Below, piece by piece: positions 51,725-64,000 of a DNA stretch of 64,000 nt. Source of the DNA: Phytophthora quininea (lineage: Eukaryota; Oomycota; Peronosporomycetes; Peronosporales; Peronosporaceae); assembly GCA_011947345.1 (NCBI GenBank), contig JAAVTG010000586.1, positions 868,001-932,000 on the forward strand, written 5' to 3'. Under the pieces are notes generated by a model, which had not been told where the DNA came from, searched no databases, and saw only the letters and a program-made list of their open reading frames with translations. Every line of letters starts with the position of its first letter. Position 1 is the stretch's first letter. The position numbers and the translations under genes are program-made.

Positions 51725-53870
51725 ATGAACTGTCACAACTATGGTGATGTCAAGGAGCGGCGTTCTCCGCCTGCAACGCCTGATCCGAAGAAGAGGAGGC
51801 GCTATTCGACAGACGTGTTCGACGTAGATGATGAACGGTATCACTCGACTGACATGCTCGACGTAGACGATGAAAAGACTCAGCCGACCGACATGATCAT
51901 CGTAACTGATGAAGTAAAGCCGCCAAGGAAAGCAGACGAGCTACAACCGGGCACTATGACGAAGCTTGAGCCAAACATTCCTATGTTTCCCCGGTACCTG
52001 AAGTCGGACTTCTACATTCGTGCTTGTTACCCGGAGTACTACAACTATATCATCGAGTTGCTGTACACCACCACCAAGCAGTGCGCGGACTACGTCACGG
52101 TCACGGGGACCCCAGGCGCGTAGTAATGTGATGCCATTGAGCACTCCATGACACTAAATAGCTGTGCTTTGTCTTAGGCATTGGGAAGTCCATCTTCTTG
52201 GTGTACTTCTTCGAGCGTTATCGACTCCAGTTCAAAGATAACACAATCATTGTAGGCGCCTACGACCGCGAGTCCAAGCTAATGAAAGTGGTGGTGTGGT
52301 TCCCACACGGCCACATTTTAGAAGTTGGTCAAACGAACCCACAGATAGAGACGGAAGATGCTAAAATGGACGCACTCATTGGGGGCACGAAGAAGAATGC
52401 AGGAGATAAAGTGATTTTCCTGACGGATGGACCGCCGGGCCGACCTCCAGTGGACACTCAAGCTGTTGTTTTCACGAGTCCGAACGAAATGTGGCTAAGT
52501 AATGTCAGCAAGAGCAGTCTCTTCCCGAAACTGGTAATGCCGTTGTGGAGTGTTGATGAACTCCGAAGTGTTGCCCACGAAATGCATCTGTCGATGGAAG
52601 CAAACCCCAAGGAGATGGTGGTATCTCTAATTGACGATCGTTTCCATGTTTCCGGTGGTGACGCTCCAAACTGTTTGGAAACAGACGCAACATTTCTCTC
52701 GAGTCGACAGTGTGAGATTGAATTAGTCGTTGATCACCTCCAGCATCTGAATTTGATGGTTCGTATTCTTTAGAAGAAGAAGCGAGCATATCACTGCGTC
52801 TGCCACGTTGAACCGCTACCTGATGACTGGGGTATGTACACGGTAACTACTCCCATATATGTGGAGGACTTGCTATTGGAGCAGCATGGCAGTAGTATCA
52901 ACACAAACAGGAAAGCTGTACTCGACTACTTGGCAACAAGCAATGCGGGGCTTCATTTCAAGGCGCTTTGTTCAAAATGAAGGTGCACGACCTGTTGGTC
53001 AATGGCGAGGATTTTCAAGCGAGCAGACTGGATCCACCCGATTTCAGCAAGACAACACCTCAGCCGAACCTTCAATGGTTTTTCGCTGATACGTCCAAGC
53101 CGGTTCATCAAGGTGCTCGCTATTGCTTCTTTGACGACAAGTTTTCAACGAAAACACTATCAACCGGGGTCCATATTACGTTCCACGAGCAAGATCCTTT
53201 GCGGCTATCGACTCGTTTTATTGTGATCGGCACCACGGTTTCACGTTGCGGATGTTCCAGATGCCAGTGGCCCTGAAGCACCCCGTACGTGGAGAAGGTG
53301 TGCTGCACATTTTGAATCGGTTGGGGTTATGGAACATGATGAGGGAGGATCCCAATCACGCTGCTATCATTTTTGCTGTCCCGAACGAGATCATGGTGAA
53401 TTTTGAACGTCAAGAGATTATGCTAGACGTTGCCTGCGATGGCGACAGTGTCAGTCAACTAAGAGGCATTGGGCACGACGAGGACCTTACTTTACATTCT
53501 GCTGGGATAGAAACGATTGGTGGACTCCGAAAGTGTTGAATGGCGTGGAAGAGATCCTCCCAGAACCTGGGGGATTTCCCGCCAAACCGATGGCAAGAAG
53601 AAATGGCTTTCGTACCGATTTTTGCAATCCGTTCTCGACGAGCACGACTTGAAGAAGACTGACCCGGAGCTAAAAGAATTGCTGAACGCCATCCCACAAT
53701 ATGTATGGGGAGTGGAGGCTGGATTCGACGTCACTCAAAACCCAGTTGTGGAAGTGTTTTGATGACGCTGACACGAACTACTGGCGGTGCTGGAGCCTCA
53801 GTACGCACGTTCGGATCATGGATTCTTGGAGTGAGAATCATAAAGAGCTGCTATTACTGGAAGGAGTGAG
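51725..53870 (+). CDS. Crinkler/RHS-type P-loop NTPase gene, heavily frame-broken
   Basis: Start chosen at MNCHNYGDVKERR (51725). The N terminus has the basic patch KKRRR, a possible nuclear signal, and three degenerate repeats (STDVFDVDDE, STDMLDVDDE, PTDMIIVTDE). Exon 1 ends at 52115 inside the Walker A; exon 2 begins at 52178, so the P-loop reads VTGTPG-IGKSIFLVYFFERYR. Next: AGDKVIFLTDGPPG, VVFTSPNEMWLSNVSKS, VMPLWSVDELRSVAHEM and DDRFHVSGGDA, the family's usual order. Further blocks in shifting frames are HVEPLPDDWGMYTVTT, KALC, VHDLLVNGEDF, LKHPVRGEGVLHILNRLG and LKELLNAIPQYVWGVEAGF. Most changes fit single missing bases, but near 52780 two are needed, so partial decay is possible. The end is uncertain: GTGAGT near 53868 may be a splice donor. 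No signal peptide or LFLAK seen. Confidence 0.6.
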
Positions 53871-54191
53871 TAAATCTTGCTCATTTTCTCTCAATTTATA
53901 TCTGCAAACTTCACATATTCCATGTTGAGTGCTCATTTTTTATTGACTACACGAAGTGGTAGCGAGCTGTAGCAAAAGAGAGCGGTAGCGTGTTTGCTGC
54001 TGGGCCAACCAGATGCGTCTAAACAGTCGGATGTGACGTTGAACTTTGGTTGAAGTTTACCGGCTGCGACCATCACTCTGTTTATCTTGGTGTTTGTATA
54101 CCTCCTCCAGTTTAACAACTGTTTTCACTTTCGTCACTTTCATTTTGCCTGCAAAAGGCGCAAGTGACGACCACCACCACGAGCTGCTACC

Positions 54192-55966
54192 ATGACTAGC
54201 AAGGCCGACACCGCTCGATGGGACTCGCTGTCCTACCTGCCAGGCTTCGGCAACGATTTCTGCTCGGAAGCGCTGCCCAACGCGCTCCCCAAGGGCCAAA
54301 ACAGCCCGCAAAAGGTTTGTTGCACATTGTTTACCGGCTTGGTTTACCCACGTAAACTAACATTGCTGTTGCCAGTGCGCGTACGGACTGTACGCAGAAC
54401 AGCTCTCCGGCACGGCGTTCACTTTACCACGACACAAGAACCAGCGAAGGTACCCGCCAAGAAACCTTGTTACTGCCCGTAACTTTATACTGACAATTTC
54501 CTGAAACAATGTTGCAGCTGGCTGTACCGCATTCTGCCGCCGGTGGTGCATGAGAAATACCAAGAAGTGAAACATCCCTACGTCAAGGCCGACTTTGCCA
54601 AGGAGAAACTCACGCCGCAGCAAATGCGCTGGCAGCCCATGCCCTTCCCTTCCGAGACTGAAACAGTCGATTTTGTCGACGGACTCCGTACAATTGGTAA
54701 GAACGAAAACACCATTGTCAGAAAATCGAAGTGTTGTTTTCTGAATCTTATTTGGTTTTGGCTAGGTGGAGCTGGGGACCCGACGATGAAGGCTGGGATG
54801 GCCATCCACATGTACTCGGCCAACAAGTCCATGACGGACAAATGTTTCTACAATTCGGACGGAGATTTCTTGATCGGTGAGGGATTTATTTGCATTTTAG
54901 AGTCTGCATGGAACGCTGACCGTAACATCTGATTGCTACAGTTCCTCAGCATGGCGACCTAAAACTCACGACCGAATTCGGTCGGCTGAAGGTTTCTCCG
55001 CACGAAATCTGCGTCATTCAGGTAACAATATTTTGTCATGTTATTCATCGACTATGAACTATTTTTTTTTTGTTAGCGTGGAATTCGCTTCTCGGTGGAG
55101 CTTGATGTACCATCTCGGGGATACGTTCTTGAGGTGTACAACCGCCACTTTGTCCTCCCCGATCTGGGACCGATTGGTGCCAATGGATTGGCAAACCCAC
55201 GAGACTTCGAACACCCGAGTGCTGCGTACGAGGACCGTGACTGCGAGTATTTGGTGGTCAATAAGGTAATTGCTACCATCGCATTGCCTCTACCACCTTT
55301 ACTAACATTCTTCTTGCCCTAGTTCGGAGGCGAAATGTTCTCAGCGAGAATGGCGTTTTCTCCTTTCAACGTCGTGGCTTGGCACGGGAACTACGTCCCT
55401 TACAAGTACAATCTGGACAAGTTCTGCACGATGAACTCCGTCAGCTACGACCACCCGGTAAGTCTCGTACGTTCCACTCAAAGTACTGTTGTATGCTGAG
55501 GTTGCTACTGCTTTTCTTCTAGGACCCCTCCATCTACTGCGTTCTCACGTGTCAAACCGATGAGCCTGGGAATGCTGTCGCGGACTTCGTCATCTTTCCG
55601 CCTCGTTGGATGGTGCAAGAACACACTTTCCGCCCGCCCTACTTCCACCGCAACTGTATGAGTGAATACATGGGGATGATCTACGGCTCCTACGACGCCA
55701 AGAAAGGTGGCAAGGATGGCTTCCAACCGGGAGGTGCTTCTCTTCACAGTGTTGATACACCGCACGGCCCAGACGCGGCAACATTTTTGGCAGCTTCCAA
55801 TGCGCAGCTGAAACCTGAAAAGTTCGAGGGCGGACTCGCATTCATGTTCGAGACGACGTACCTGGTCAAGCTGACTGAATATGCGTTAGGCTGCGAACAC
55901 AACGACCGCGACTACTGGAAGTGCTGGCAGCAGATGCCCAAGCTGTTCAACCCGAACCAGGCGTAA
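54192..55966 (+). CDS. HGD: Homogentisate 1,2-dioxygenase
   Basis: Fe(II) enzyme that opens the homogentisate ring to maleylacetoacetate in tyrosine and phenylalanine breakdown. Eight exons: 54192-54314, 54376-54449, 54518-54696, 54766-54876, 54942-55021, 55077-55265, 55323-55457 and 55523-55966; total 1335 nt, 444 aa, the normal length. No frame break. Signatures: [19 protein letters not shown] at the N terminus, [71 protein letters not shown], and the metal-site region [19 protein letters not shown] with the later His in [12 protein letters not shown]. The cytosolic form is likely, as no leader is present. Convergent with the dynein gene, 68 bases apart. Confidence 0.96.
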
Positions 55967-56034
55967 GTGTCATGTGAACGTCAAAGGATTACTACAACTG
56001 CCTAGAATTCGTAAAACACGTGCTCTAGTTTGTG

Positions 56035-59000
56035 CTAGGAGTCTCTTTGCATGACCAGCGCCACACCTGCTAAGATCCACTTGGCCTTGGGGTTGATGGT
56101 GTTTAGTGTCGCCAGGAAGACGTACGTCGGTCCTCGGAGTGTGGTTTGATATACCGGACAGTCGAAGACTTCTTTCGAGCGTCGGAAATGCCCCACTGCG
56201 GTAGCTTCCCATCGGCTGTCGATCGCAACTGCCCGAGCGTAAATGACAGGAGCGGCAGGCAGCAATTCTTTGGGCATTGGGTCTACAAGATGACCTCCGC
56301 AGGGAATCCCATCGATCTCGTACGAGAATGGTGAGGTTTTCTCACCGTCTTTTAGTGGGAACTCCCAACGTGCACCTTCAGTGAAGAGACCGTGGATATA
56401 GGCTCCCATTTCAGGGTATGCTTCAGCCCCTTCAGGGTCGACGATTGGTGTCACGTGAGTCTCAATCGCCATCGAATCCAACGGGATGCCGTGCGTTCGA
56501 GCGGTACATTGTTTGATGGCAGTAAGGAACGCTGTAGGATTGAAGAGACCGGAGATCCACATCGAGTACGGCAGACGAAACTCATTCGTCCAGTTGGAAA
56601 GGAATTGGATACGCTCCAGCAAGTCCGCAAACCATTGCGATAGAGACTTCCGCGACCACCAGGCGTAGCGTTCCCATGAGCACATGTGTAGAACGTTGCG
56701 GCCTGGAACTTGATTAATCGACAGAGCTTCCATCAGGTCTTCCATGGAGTCGGTCATATTCAACGTACCTTGAATCCCTTTCGTCAGTTCGACCAAGCTT
56801 GATTGAATCTCATGGAGAAGTCTGTGCATACGTGCTGCTTCCTGAAGAGCGACCACCACATATGGAGATTGGTCGGTAGTTAACAACGGCTCAGCTTTTG
56901 CTTGCAAGTCGCTGAGGTCGATCTCGGGAGGAAGTTTTTCCAACAATTCTTCAATGATCGTGTACACCTGAGCGTTCTCTTTGGCCATCCCAGACGCTGG
57001 CGCATTGGACGTCGAAGTTGTAGTGTCGTTAGGTGATGCTGATGGCTGGAACTTGGCGATTGTTGCGAACAATTCGTTGGATGCTTCTACCAAGTACCCA
57101 ACCTCAGCGTTCGGATGCAGTCCATAAACTGTAGGCGATTCGCTGGGAAGTTGCGTTTCGATGTGGTCAAGATACTTACTATAGCTGAAGGTGAATGCGT
57201 CTGGGCATTTAAACCCAGCTGCAAGTTCTTTACCTTTCAAGATTTCGGGCGTGAAGACTTCGTTCAAGTAAGTATTGTTCGTAATCCGGTCCCAGTAATC
57301 CGTGATGTGACCTCCGTACATGATCTCAGCGAAAATATAGCGCAGATCGTCCCAGGGCAAACCTTTCGTCCGTCCCATGGCAGCCGTGTCGATATATCGT
57401 CGAAGTATGTCCGAGCAAATCAACAAGTCGCCAGTATTGAAGCTGTACGGTCGACTCCACCTTGACAGCCGAACCGCCGACGTCCCAACACCAACGCGTG
57501 GAAGAAACACAGTGCGAATAAACAGCCTTGGAACTCGTTGGGCTGTGTGCAGACCTCGATTTGTTTCGCCGAAAAGTTGGCCCAAGCCCGGCGCAAGTTG
57601 CTTTTGAGGTCTGTCGGGCTTCATTTGCGACCTTGATACAACTTTGCAGCAGCGACTCTGGGAGATTACTTAGTGAGGCCAACGCAGGGCCCTCCGATGA
57701 CAAAAAGCAGCGGAAGTTCTGGTCGGCCGAGACAGAATACACCTCCAGAGTTCTCTCTAGTCGAGGCAGCCAAGACTGCATTAGGTGGATATTTTGCAGG
57801 ATGACCCAGCTACCTTCACGAGAGAACTTCATCAGCACATTGTCAGCAGTCTCTTCTTGTCCCTGGCCCATGGAGATGTTAATGAGATTGCCTCGCTCGT
57901 ACGTGAAGTCAAACTTTCTACCGAGAGTTTCTACCCACGACGTGGGATCTACACCAGGGAATAACACAAAGAACATTGGTGTGGAGGCGCTTGTTTCTTG
58001 GTACGCAGCGTCCATGTCGAATGGCGGCTGTTGCACCATTTGCTTACCGAAGGTATCGCCAAGGAATGAGCGTAAAGCGAAAATCATCCGGTCGGGACGC
58101 AACACTCGCACGAGGTGAAGAAGCTGCATGGGCGTGATGGACGTTTTGTACTGTCCTGGGAGCGGCTTTAACTCGGGTTTCTCTGAGTCGCACCATTCGC
58201 GCCATTCCTCACTATCCGATCGCAAATACGTTGTGAGTTTCTGAAGACTCGTGATGTTCTCCTCAAGTTTGCGTACGCGCAGCCATGTTGCGTCGGACAT
58301 CCATTCACTCAGCAAACCCATTCCGGATCCCATCTCTGCTGCGCTACCACAAGTCACTAATTGACGAACATCAATAGCATCGATCTTCTTTTCTGACTGC
58401 AAAATCGCAAAGCAGAGCTGGGTGGCCAAGGTCAATTTATCCTTCTCAAACAATCCGCGGCGAATGTAGTTGAAGACAACCTCTGTGATGGACGTTTTCA
58501 ACTGAGTGCACCGTGCTTCAATTTGCGCAGTGGTCGGCTTTTCTTGCTGCTCGGTCTCCTTGATAAGTGTATCAAGATCTTCTTCGCCGTTGCTCTCTAC
58601 TACTCGGTCTGCTAGAAGCAAATCCGAATTCCACTGGAAGCGCTGCGATACGATGACTTTCTTGGCTGCAGCTTTCAGTCTACCGAGCAAGCCACCTCCG
58701 CCGGATGGAGGTCGAGCCGCTTCTTTCTCGGACTGGACCAAATCAATACCACGCTGGAAAATCACGACGTACGCGTTTAATGAGTACACGTAGTACGAAT
58801 GCATCTGATGCAAGCCATCCATGATGAAGAACAGCAGAGCTCCACGACTAGCTACGGACTGGTATTTCGCGCTCAGTTCATTGATTTGAACTTCGTACTC
58901 TTTAGCTGCAGCTGCCTTTTGGCAATCTCTTGGGCTGTAGCTTTCGTTGTCTCCAAGTCTGTGATGACCTGTACATTCTCCGTCACGTCGCCTTCGGCAT

Positions 59001-62000
59001 CAGCTAAACTAGACAGGATGCGGTCCTCCAGTGTTTGGACGCGGATTTTGAATTCGTTCTGCTGGTGGATGAGTGCAGTCCGAACTTTGGCGATCTTAGG
59101 CCACTCTTTGCGAACAACCAGCGATAGCAATTGGTCTTCGAGACCTTGCTGCGTCACGGCAAAGTTGATCATGGTGGTTTCTGCTTGCAGCTCTGGCGGA
59201 TAATGGGGTTAGACAACTTGGTGTGAAGATACAAACGAAACTCAGGATGAAATTCGACCAATTTGTCGCCCATTTTCAACAAAGTCTTGTGTCCACGCAC
59301 TGTTGTGGACCGTGCGATGACTGGCCAAAGACATACTTCCACTTTCTCGCCCATGTTTTCAACGATCACAGAGTATCCCTGTTCAACTGCAGTTTCCAGT
59401 AGGTGTGACAAGTTCTGTTGATCCTGACGCACTACTTGCAAAGAACTGGGCAAAGTACGTCGAGAGTGCTTCTCCATTTCGCGTAGCCAGTAAATGCCTT
59501 GCAATTGTGGGTCGATCAGAAGTGGTGCGCGAGTGCTATTGCGGACGATAGCCCCGTTCTCAATTGATACGCGATCGCTTGGCAATCCTCTTGTGTTCCA
59601 CTCAGCCATCTCCGACTCAGTGGCTAGGATTTGCAGAGGATTGCCATCACCAGAAAGGCATTGGCCGCGGCTGGAGGTTTGTCTTTGTTAGCTTTCGAAG
59701 GCTTTTCCGTGAGAGAATTGCGAAGGAACGGCAACCACTTATCGTTGATGAGTAAATCACGGAACGGCTTTGTGAATGCCCCAACGTACGAAACAAAACT
59801 CGCGGCGATGACGACGTCGCACACCAACATCTCAGCACTTGCTCGGAGTTGTTCTAGTTCATGAGCCCATCGTTCACTCTCACTACCAAGAGCATTCGCC
59901 AATCGACGAGCAAGTTCCATCCTCAGACGACCTCTCTCGAGCAACGTGACCGCGTCTTGGACTTCCTGGTTCACTTTGTCAAACTCAGCGGTCAAACCTG
60001 CTAGTTTCTCCTCCAATGCAGCTACTTTTTGATTAACAGTCTCCAGTCTCTCGTTCGCGACTCGAAGTTTCTCATTGGCTTCCTCCAGCGCACGCTTTTG
60101 GGCTCGACGACAATGATTGCGTCGTAGTAGGCGACGATGTTGATGACCCACGCGCACAATCCTGCAGCAGCTGAGTTTTTCTTCTCGATGATGTCGACGT
60201 TGAAATGTTCTAACGCCAGGAACGGTCGGATCTCCTTCCAGTTCACTTCAGGTACTTGTTGGTTGTCAACAATACTCTTAAACTCTTTGAGCTCTTCCAC
60301 TAACGCGTTGATGTTGCCTAGCAACGCTTTCTTCGTTGCTTCCCAGGACCGATCCTTGTCTTTCACTTTGCCATTCTTCTGGACGATCACATTCGGATTC
60401 ACGCCGGCGAAAAGCACAACAACAGCGCCGAAAACGTCGCCAACTCCAGCTGGAGGCTTTGCCATGGTCTTGCAGCTACCCAAATCTTTCTTGTTTAGCG
60501 TGTCCAAGGCAGCCATTGCAGCTTCTACCATCGGTTGGGCTTGAGCCAGATCCGCCTCAGTATCGGCTTTTTCGTGGACACATCGGCCTGAATAACAGCG
60601 CACTTCTCGCGCTCGACGTTGGCCTTCGCTGTTTCGTTTTCAACCAGCTCTTTGTCTTTCTGCAAGCGCGTGGCCAGCTCTTCAACGATGACTTTTTCTT
60701 CTCGGCTTCTTCTAAAGTGCGTTTTAATTCTTCTTCCATGGTTGCAACAATCTCGCCGGTAGCCTCCATCTTCTCCAAACCGTTCTGAAGACGTTGCGTC
60801 GCTTTCTGATGGTTGTTATGCTTTTGTGCTAGAAGGCGACGATATAGTGCAAGGCACTCGAGATACGATTTCGGCGTCGAGTATACGTTGCGCTTCTCAC
60901 GAGCGAAAAACTCTCTGGCCACAGCATTCGTGCTCTGGAAAGCGAACGGCATGAAGTTTTGTACTGCCGCTGCTACATTGTCTGGAGGGACCAAATTCGG
61001 AACGTTGTCGAATGTGAGGAACCGAGCGGCAACGGAGCGGAGCGCTTCTTTCGGCCACGGTTGGAACCAGTCGATCAACGCGCAGTTCACAAGTGCCGGG
61101 AACTTTCGAGCGCGCATCCGAAAGTCTGCCGTGGCTGGAGAGAAGCATAGCACGACATGTAAGTTCCGCTTGATCTCCTGAACGAACCACTTCCAAGCGC
61201 GCTCTTTTTCAGACCCTTCATTGCCAAGGTTTGCATTGGCGTCACTTGCTGGATCTGCAGCAGCAATCGCAGCTAGCGACGCCATCATCTTCGGCTGGAA
61301 TTGCTGGATCAAGTTGGTTTGTTCGTCGGCGCTGTACAGATCGGGTATGTTCCCACTGGAGAGCAAATCGTTTAGATAGACGAGCATTCGCTCGTTTTTG
61401 ATCTGGTTGTCGTCGAACAGGAACACCACGCCGTCTCCTTTTACGCCAGCTTTCATGAACATATTTTGCAAGTCCGACTTAAAGTCCAGCAAGGAATATG
61501 TCTGGGTGATGGTGATCTCCACCAGGACATATCCGCAGATGAAAGCACTCAGCCGTGCTAGTGACTTTCGCCCGCTTCCTCCAACGCCGACTAGCAGAGC
61601 ATGGCCTGAAGGGTTGGAAATGATGCGAACAATTCGAGCGATATGCTCGACGGCGTCTTTGAACAAGACCAGCTCCATCTTGGTGTTCAGCTCGTTGTGT
61701 TCGCCCAAGGCTTCCTCAATTGTAGCGTGGAGAGCTTGCAGCGATACCACTTGGTCGTACTCGTTTGTTCGCAATCCGTTCGCAAAGTGGCAAAAGAGAA
61801 CCGGATCTGTCTGAAGATGAGAAGACTCATTACTGTCAGGGTTGGAAGAGATTGGGGCGAAGTATCTCGTGAAATTGAGCGCTGGGAAACATTTCCGAGC
61901 TTGCTGCTGCACGATCGAAACGAACTTGGCTAGATCTTGAGTCGATACCAGCCGATCTCCATACACTCGAGAGGTTTCGTGGACCCAGAGCAGCGCGAAT

Positions 62001-64000
62001 TTGAGCGGATCCTCGAACGTTTGTGGTCTTGCCATCAGCAGACCTTGGAACACGTTTGCTATGTGTCGGATATTAAATTCATAGTGGAAATTCGCTGCGG
62101 TTTTCCGAAAAGTGCTGCAGATTTGGATGTGGAGGTTGAGAGCAGCTTTCAAGATCGGTTGAGTCATCTTTCGGATGTCTTCGACAAAGTCGGCTACGTA
62201 ACCTTCGAGGAAGGTAGTGTAGATGACTTGTAGACTCGCTGGACTCAGTTGAGGCAGAGCAAACGTGACGAAATGTCGTTGCAGTCTGGGGTTGATGCTG
62301 AAGCTACCAGCGTTTGGATTCATACAGCTCAGGAATTGAACGTTCACGATCTGCTTTAATGTGAACTTGGCTCGGTCGTACCAGTGACCATAGTCCAAGT
62401 ATTGACGCAGTAAAGCCAACGAACTCTGAGTTTCGTACGGATCAACTTGAGGCAGATTCAAGTCGTCGAGGAAGTAGATCAGCTGATCGCCGACTGTTGG
62501 ACCGAATGTGCTACCTACTCGCTTGGACAGCTTGGACTCGAGAATCACCTGAAGAGCTTGAGCGTTCGTGTAGTAGTTGAAGTTGATATCTACACTAGTA
62601 CATGACCCTTTTCCAGTCGTTGTTGGAGTAGTCTTTGATCCAGCAGCTCGAATGTCAAGGGTGTTCAGCACACCTTGTACTAGTTGGGTTTTGCCAGTGC
62701 CAGCATTTCCACAGAGCATGAATGGCCGCTCCTCTCGAACCATCGTACTCATCCAGCTCGTGATGGAAGCAGTCTCTGGAGTTGGCACCGTGACGGACGA
62801 CATGGACACGGATCCATCGAAATGCACGGGTTTGAAATACGGTGAAGCCCGCCACGTATCGAACGACAAAGTGGTTGGGTCGAGCCAGTAGTCAAACACT
62901 GTGTCTCGTGCCGGGAATTTGATCTGTTTGAATTCACTGCGCCACCACTCACTGAACAGCTTCCTGTAGTCCGTTCCATCGTCTGTGATGGTAAGTGCTG
63001 CGCCGAACGCCCAGACAGAGATAAAACCGCTGAGGGTATCAACTTTCTTGGCGTCTCGCAAGGTTTCGGCGTCGAGCACAGCGTCCAAGAAGTAGAGGTA
63101 CGTCTGCACCATAGTGATCTCTTGCGTGGACACAATCGTCTTACAGTTTTGCTTGACGAAAGCGATGCACGGTTCAATGTACTTGTTCATGGCTTCTCCT
63201 AGTGCAGTTCGTTGAGGAACTGAAGCGCCTTTGGTTGCTACCCAACTAGCTAAGAACGAGCGCCACTGGAAACCATCGTCATCTGAAATGTACAAGATGC
63301 CGGCTCGAGATACCGTCGCAGGCGTAGCGTATTTCAGATCGCGGATCTCGAACAGCAAGCGCATGTTTGGCTTGAGAGGAATACGTTCGTTTGAAGCGAG
63401 GGTTAGCATCTTGTTGTCGTCCATGACGGAGTTCATCGACTCGATCCAATTCGCGTCCAGATCGCCGTCCAAAACAATCCATTTGGGTCGGCTATCAGTA
63501 GCAGAACTACTTGCAATGTCTCGCATGATCTTAGACAATAAACCATCTTTCCATTCCCTGGACCCGAGCACCATATACCCGTACAAATCTTCGGTCGAGA
63601 CTGCCTTCGGATTGAGATCGACTACCTTCGTTACATATTCCTCCCCTTCTTCTTTCGAGCTGCGATAAGAGTTTCGCAACACTCGGTTTTCCCACTCCCC
63701 GGAGGTCCCATGACGAATACGCAGTGACGAATTGCTAGCAATTCTTCTAGTTGAATAACTTTCAGTCGGAATTGTTCGTGTGGCCACAGTCCACGGTCTT
63801 CACACGCGACGTGGACGTGTTTCTCCATCACCTCGTCAATCTTTCGAGGTAGATTCAGATTCGGGAAGAGGTCGCTGAGTAGTCCATTGAACACTAGCAA
63901 GTCTTGCTTGACAATCTTAGGCAAGTTAAAGTCTCGTAAGGAGCGCATTAAGATTTCTTGCTCCGATAGTTTCGGCTCCGCTCGCTTGAAAGACCCGGCC
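56035..64000 (-). CDS. Axonemal dynein heavy chain, C-terminal part (N terminus beyond the window)
   Basis: ATP-driven motor of flagellar axonemes. The visible part starts in AAA2 and reads to the stop at 56035. P-loops: AAA2 GPPGSGKTEC (about 63690), AAA3 GNAGTGKTQL (about 62700) and AAA4 GVGGSGRKSLAR (about 61590). The stalk coiled coils and microtubule-binding region follow (about 60800-59850; EELKRTLEEAEKK, VNWKEIRPFL, KRALEEANEKL), then AAA5 (DPQLQGIYWLREMEK), AAA6 (LLEKLTTYL-like, FFVLFPGVDPTSW) and the C-terminal domain (GLPWDDLRYIFAEIMYGGHITDYWDR, YIHGLFTEGARWE, CPVYQTTLRGPTYVF, KWILAGVALVMQ). The ending is most like outer-arm beta/gamma-type chains (DNAH9/11/17 group). Nine frame changes occur near 63.66, 60.70, 60.57, 60.10, 59.63, 59.17, 58.87, 57.64 and 57.47 kb, each equal to one missing base. 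Essential for zoospore swimming if expressed. Confidence 0.92.

Noticed and set aside
1..64000. CRISPR arrays, operons or bacterial contamination
   Set aside because: Spliceosomal introns, axonemal dynein and eukaryotic ribosomal protein genes run through the window; no direct-repeat spacer array was seen.

Overview
The window reads as nuclear DNA of a peronosporalean oomycete (Phytophthora-like). Introns are short (about 58-70 bp in most genes, GT-AG). There is an axonemal dynein heavy chain, so the organism probably makes flagellated zoospores. Several genes are Crinkler/RHS-type P-loop NTPases, and two genes have oomycete-style domain mixes (START-FYVE-GAF and rhodanese-dual-specificity phosphatase-FYVE). 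Relics of MULE, DDE_1 (pogo-like), ULP1 and gag-type elements are scattered between genes. No prokaryotic features, rRNA or tRNA genes were seen.

Layout. 0-8 kb: a partial unknown gene divergent from RPL13A, a coiled-coil protein, mitochondrial dihydroxyacid dehydratase (ILV3 copy 1), an ankyrin-like protein and a mitochondrial 4CL-like acyl-CoA synthetase (copy 1). 8-10 kb: a gag relic. 10-14.6 kb: a START-FYVE-GAF protein and ILV3 copy 2. 14.9-26 kb: a decayed and a fuller Crinkler-type NTPase-nuclease gene, acyl-CoA synthetase copy 2, and three related minus-strand proteins that pair transposon-type DNA-binding domains with a C-terminal coiled coil. 26-37 kb: a DUF1348 protein, a small unknown gene, a tRNA-binding-domain protein, a broken Crinkler-type gene, a kinesin and a large multi-PHD protein. 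37-43.7 kb: a transposon graveyard. 44-64 kb: two tandem rhodanese-DSP phosphatases, a PH-domain membrane protein head-to-head with ARPC2, another Crinkler-type gene, homogentisate dioxygenase and the C-terminal two thirds of a dynein heavy chain running off the right edge.

Quality. Nearly every gene is broken by single missing bases, usually in short homopolymers. Adding one base at each break gives complete proteins of expected length (RPL13A, both acyl-CoA synthetases, kinesin, the PHD protein). Along the dynein gene all nine frame changes go in the same direction. I treat these as sequence errors, so most frame-broken genes are annotated as CDS. Real decay is called only where in-frame stops or large losses remain.

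Functionally the ordinary genes cover branched-chain amino acid synthesis (ILV3), tyrosine catabolism (HGD), acyl-CoA activation, translation, actin nucleation, flagellar motility and chromatin reading. The most unusual part is 14.9-26 kb, where three members of a transposase-derived coiled-coil family lie among Crinkler-type NTPase-nuclease genes.
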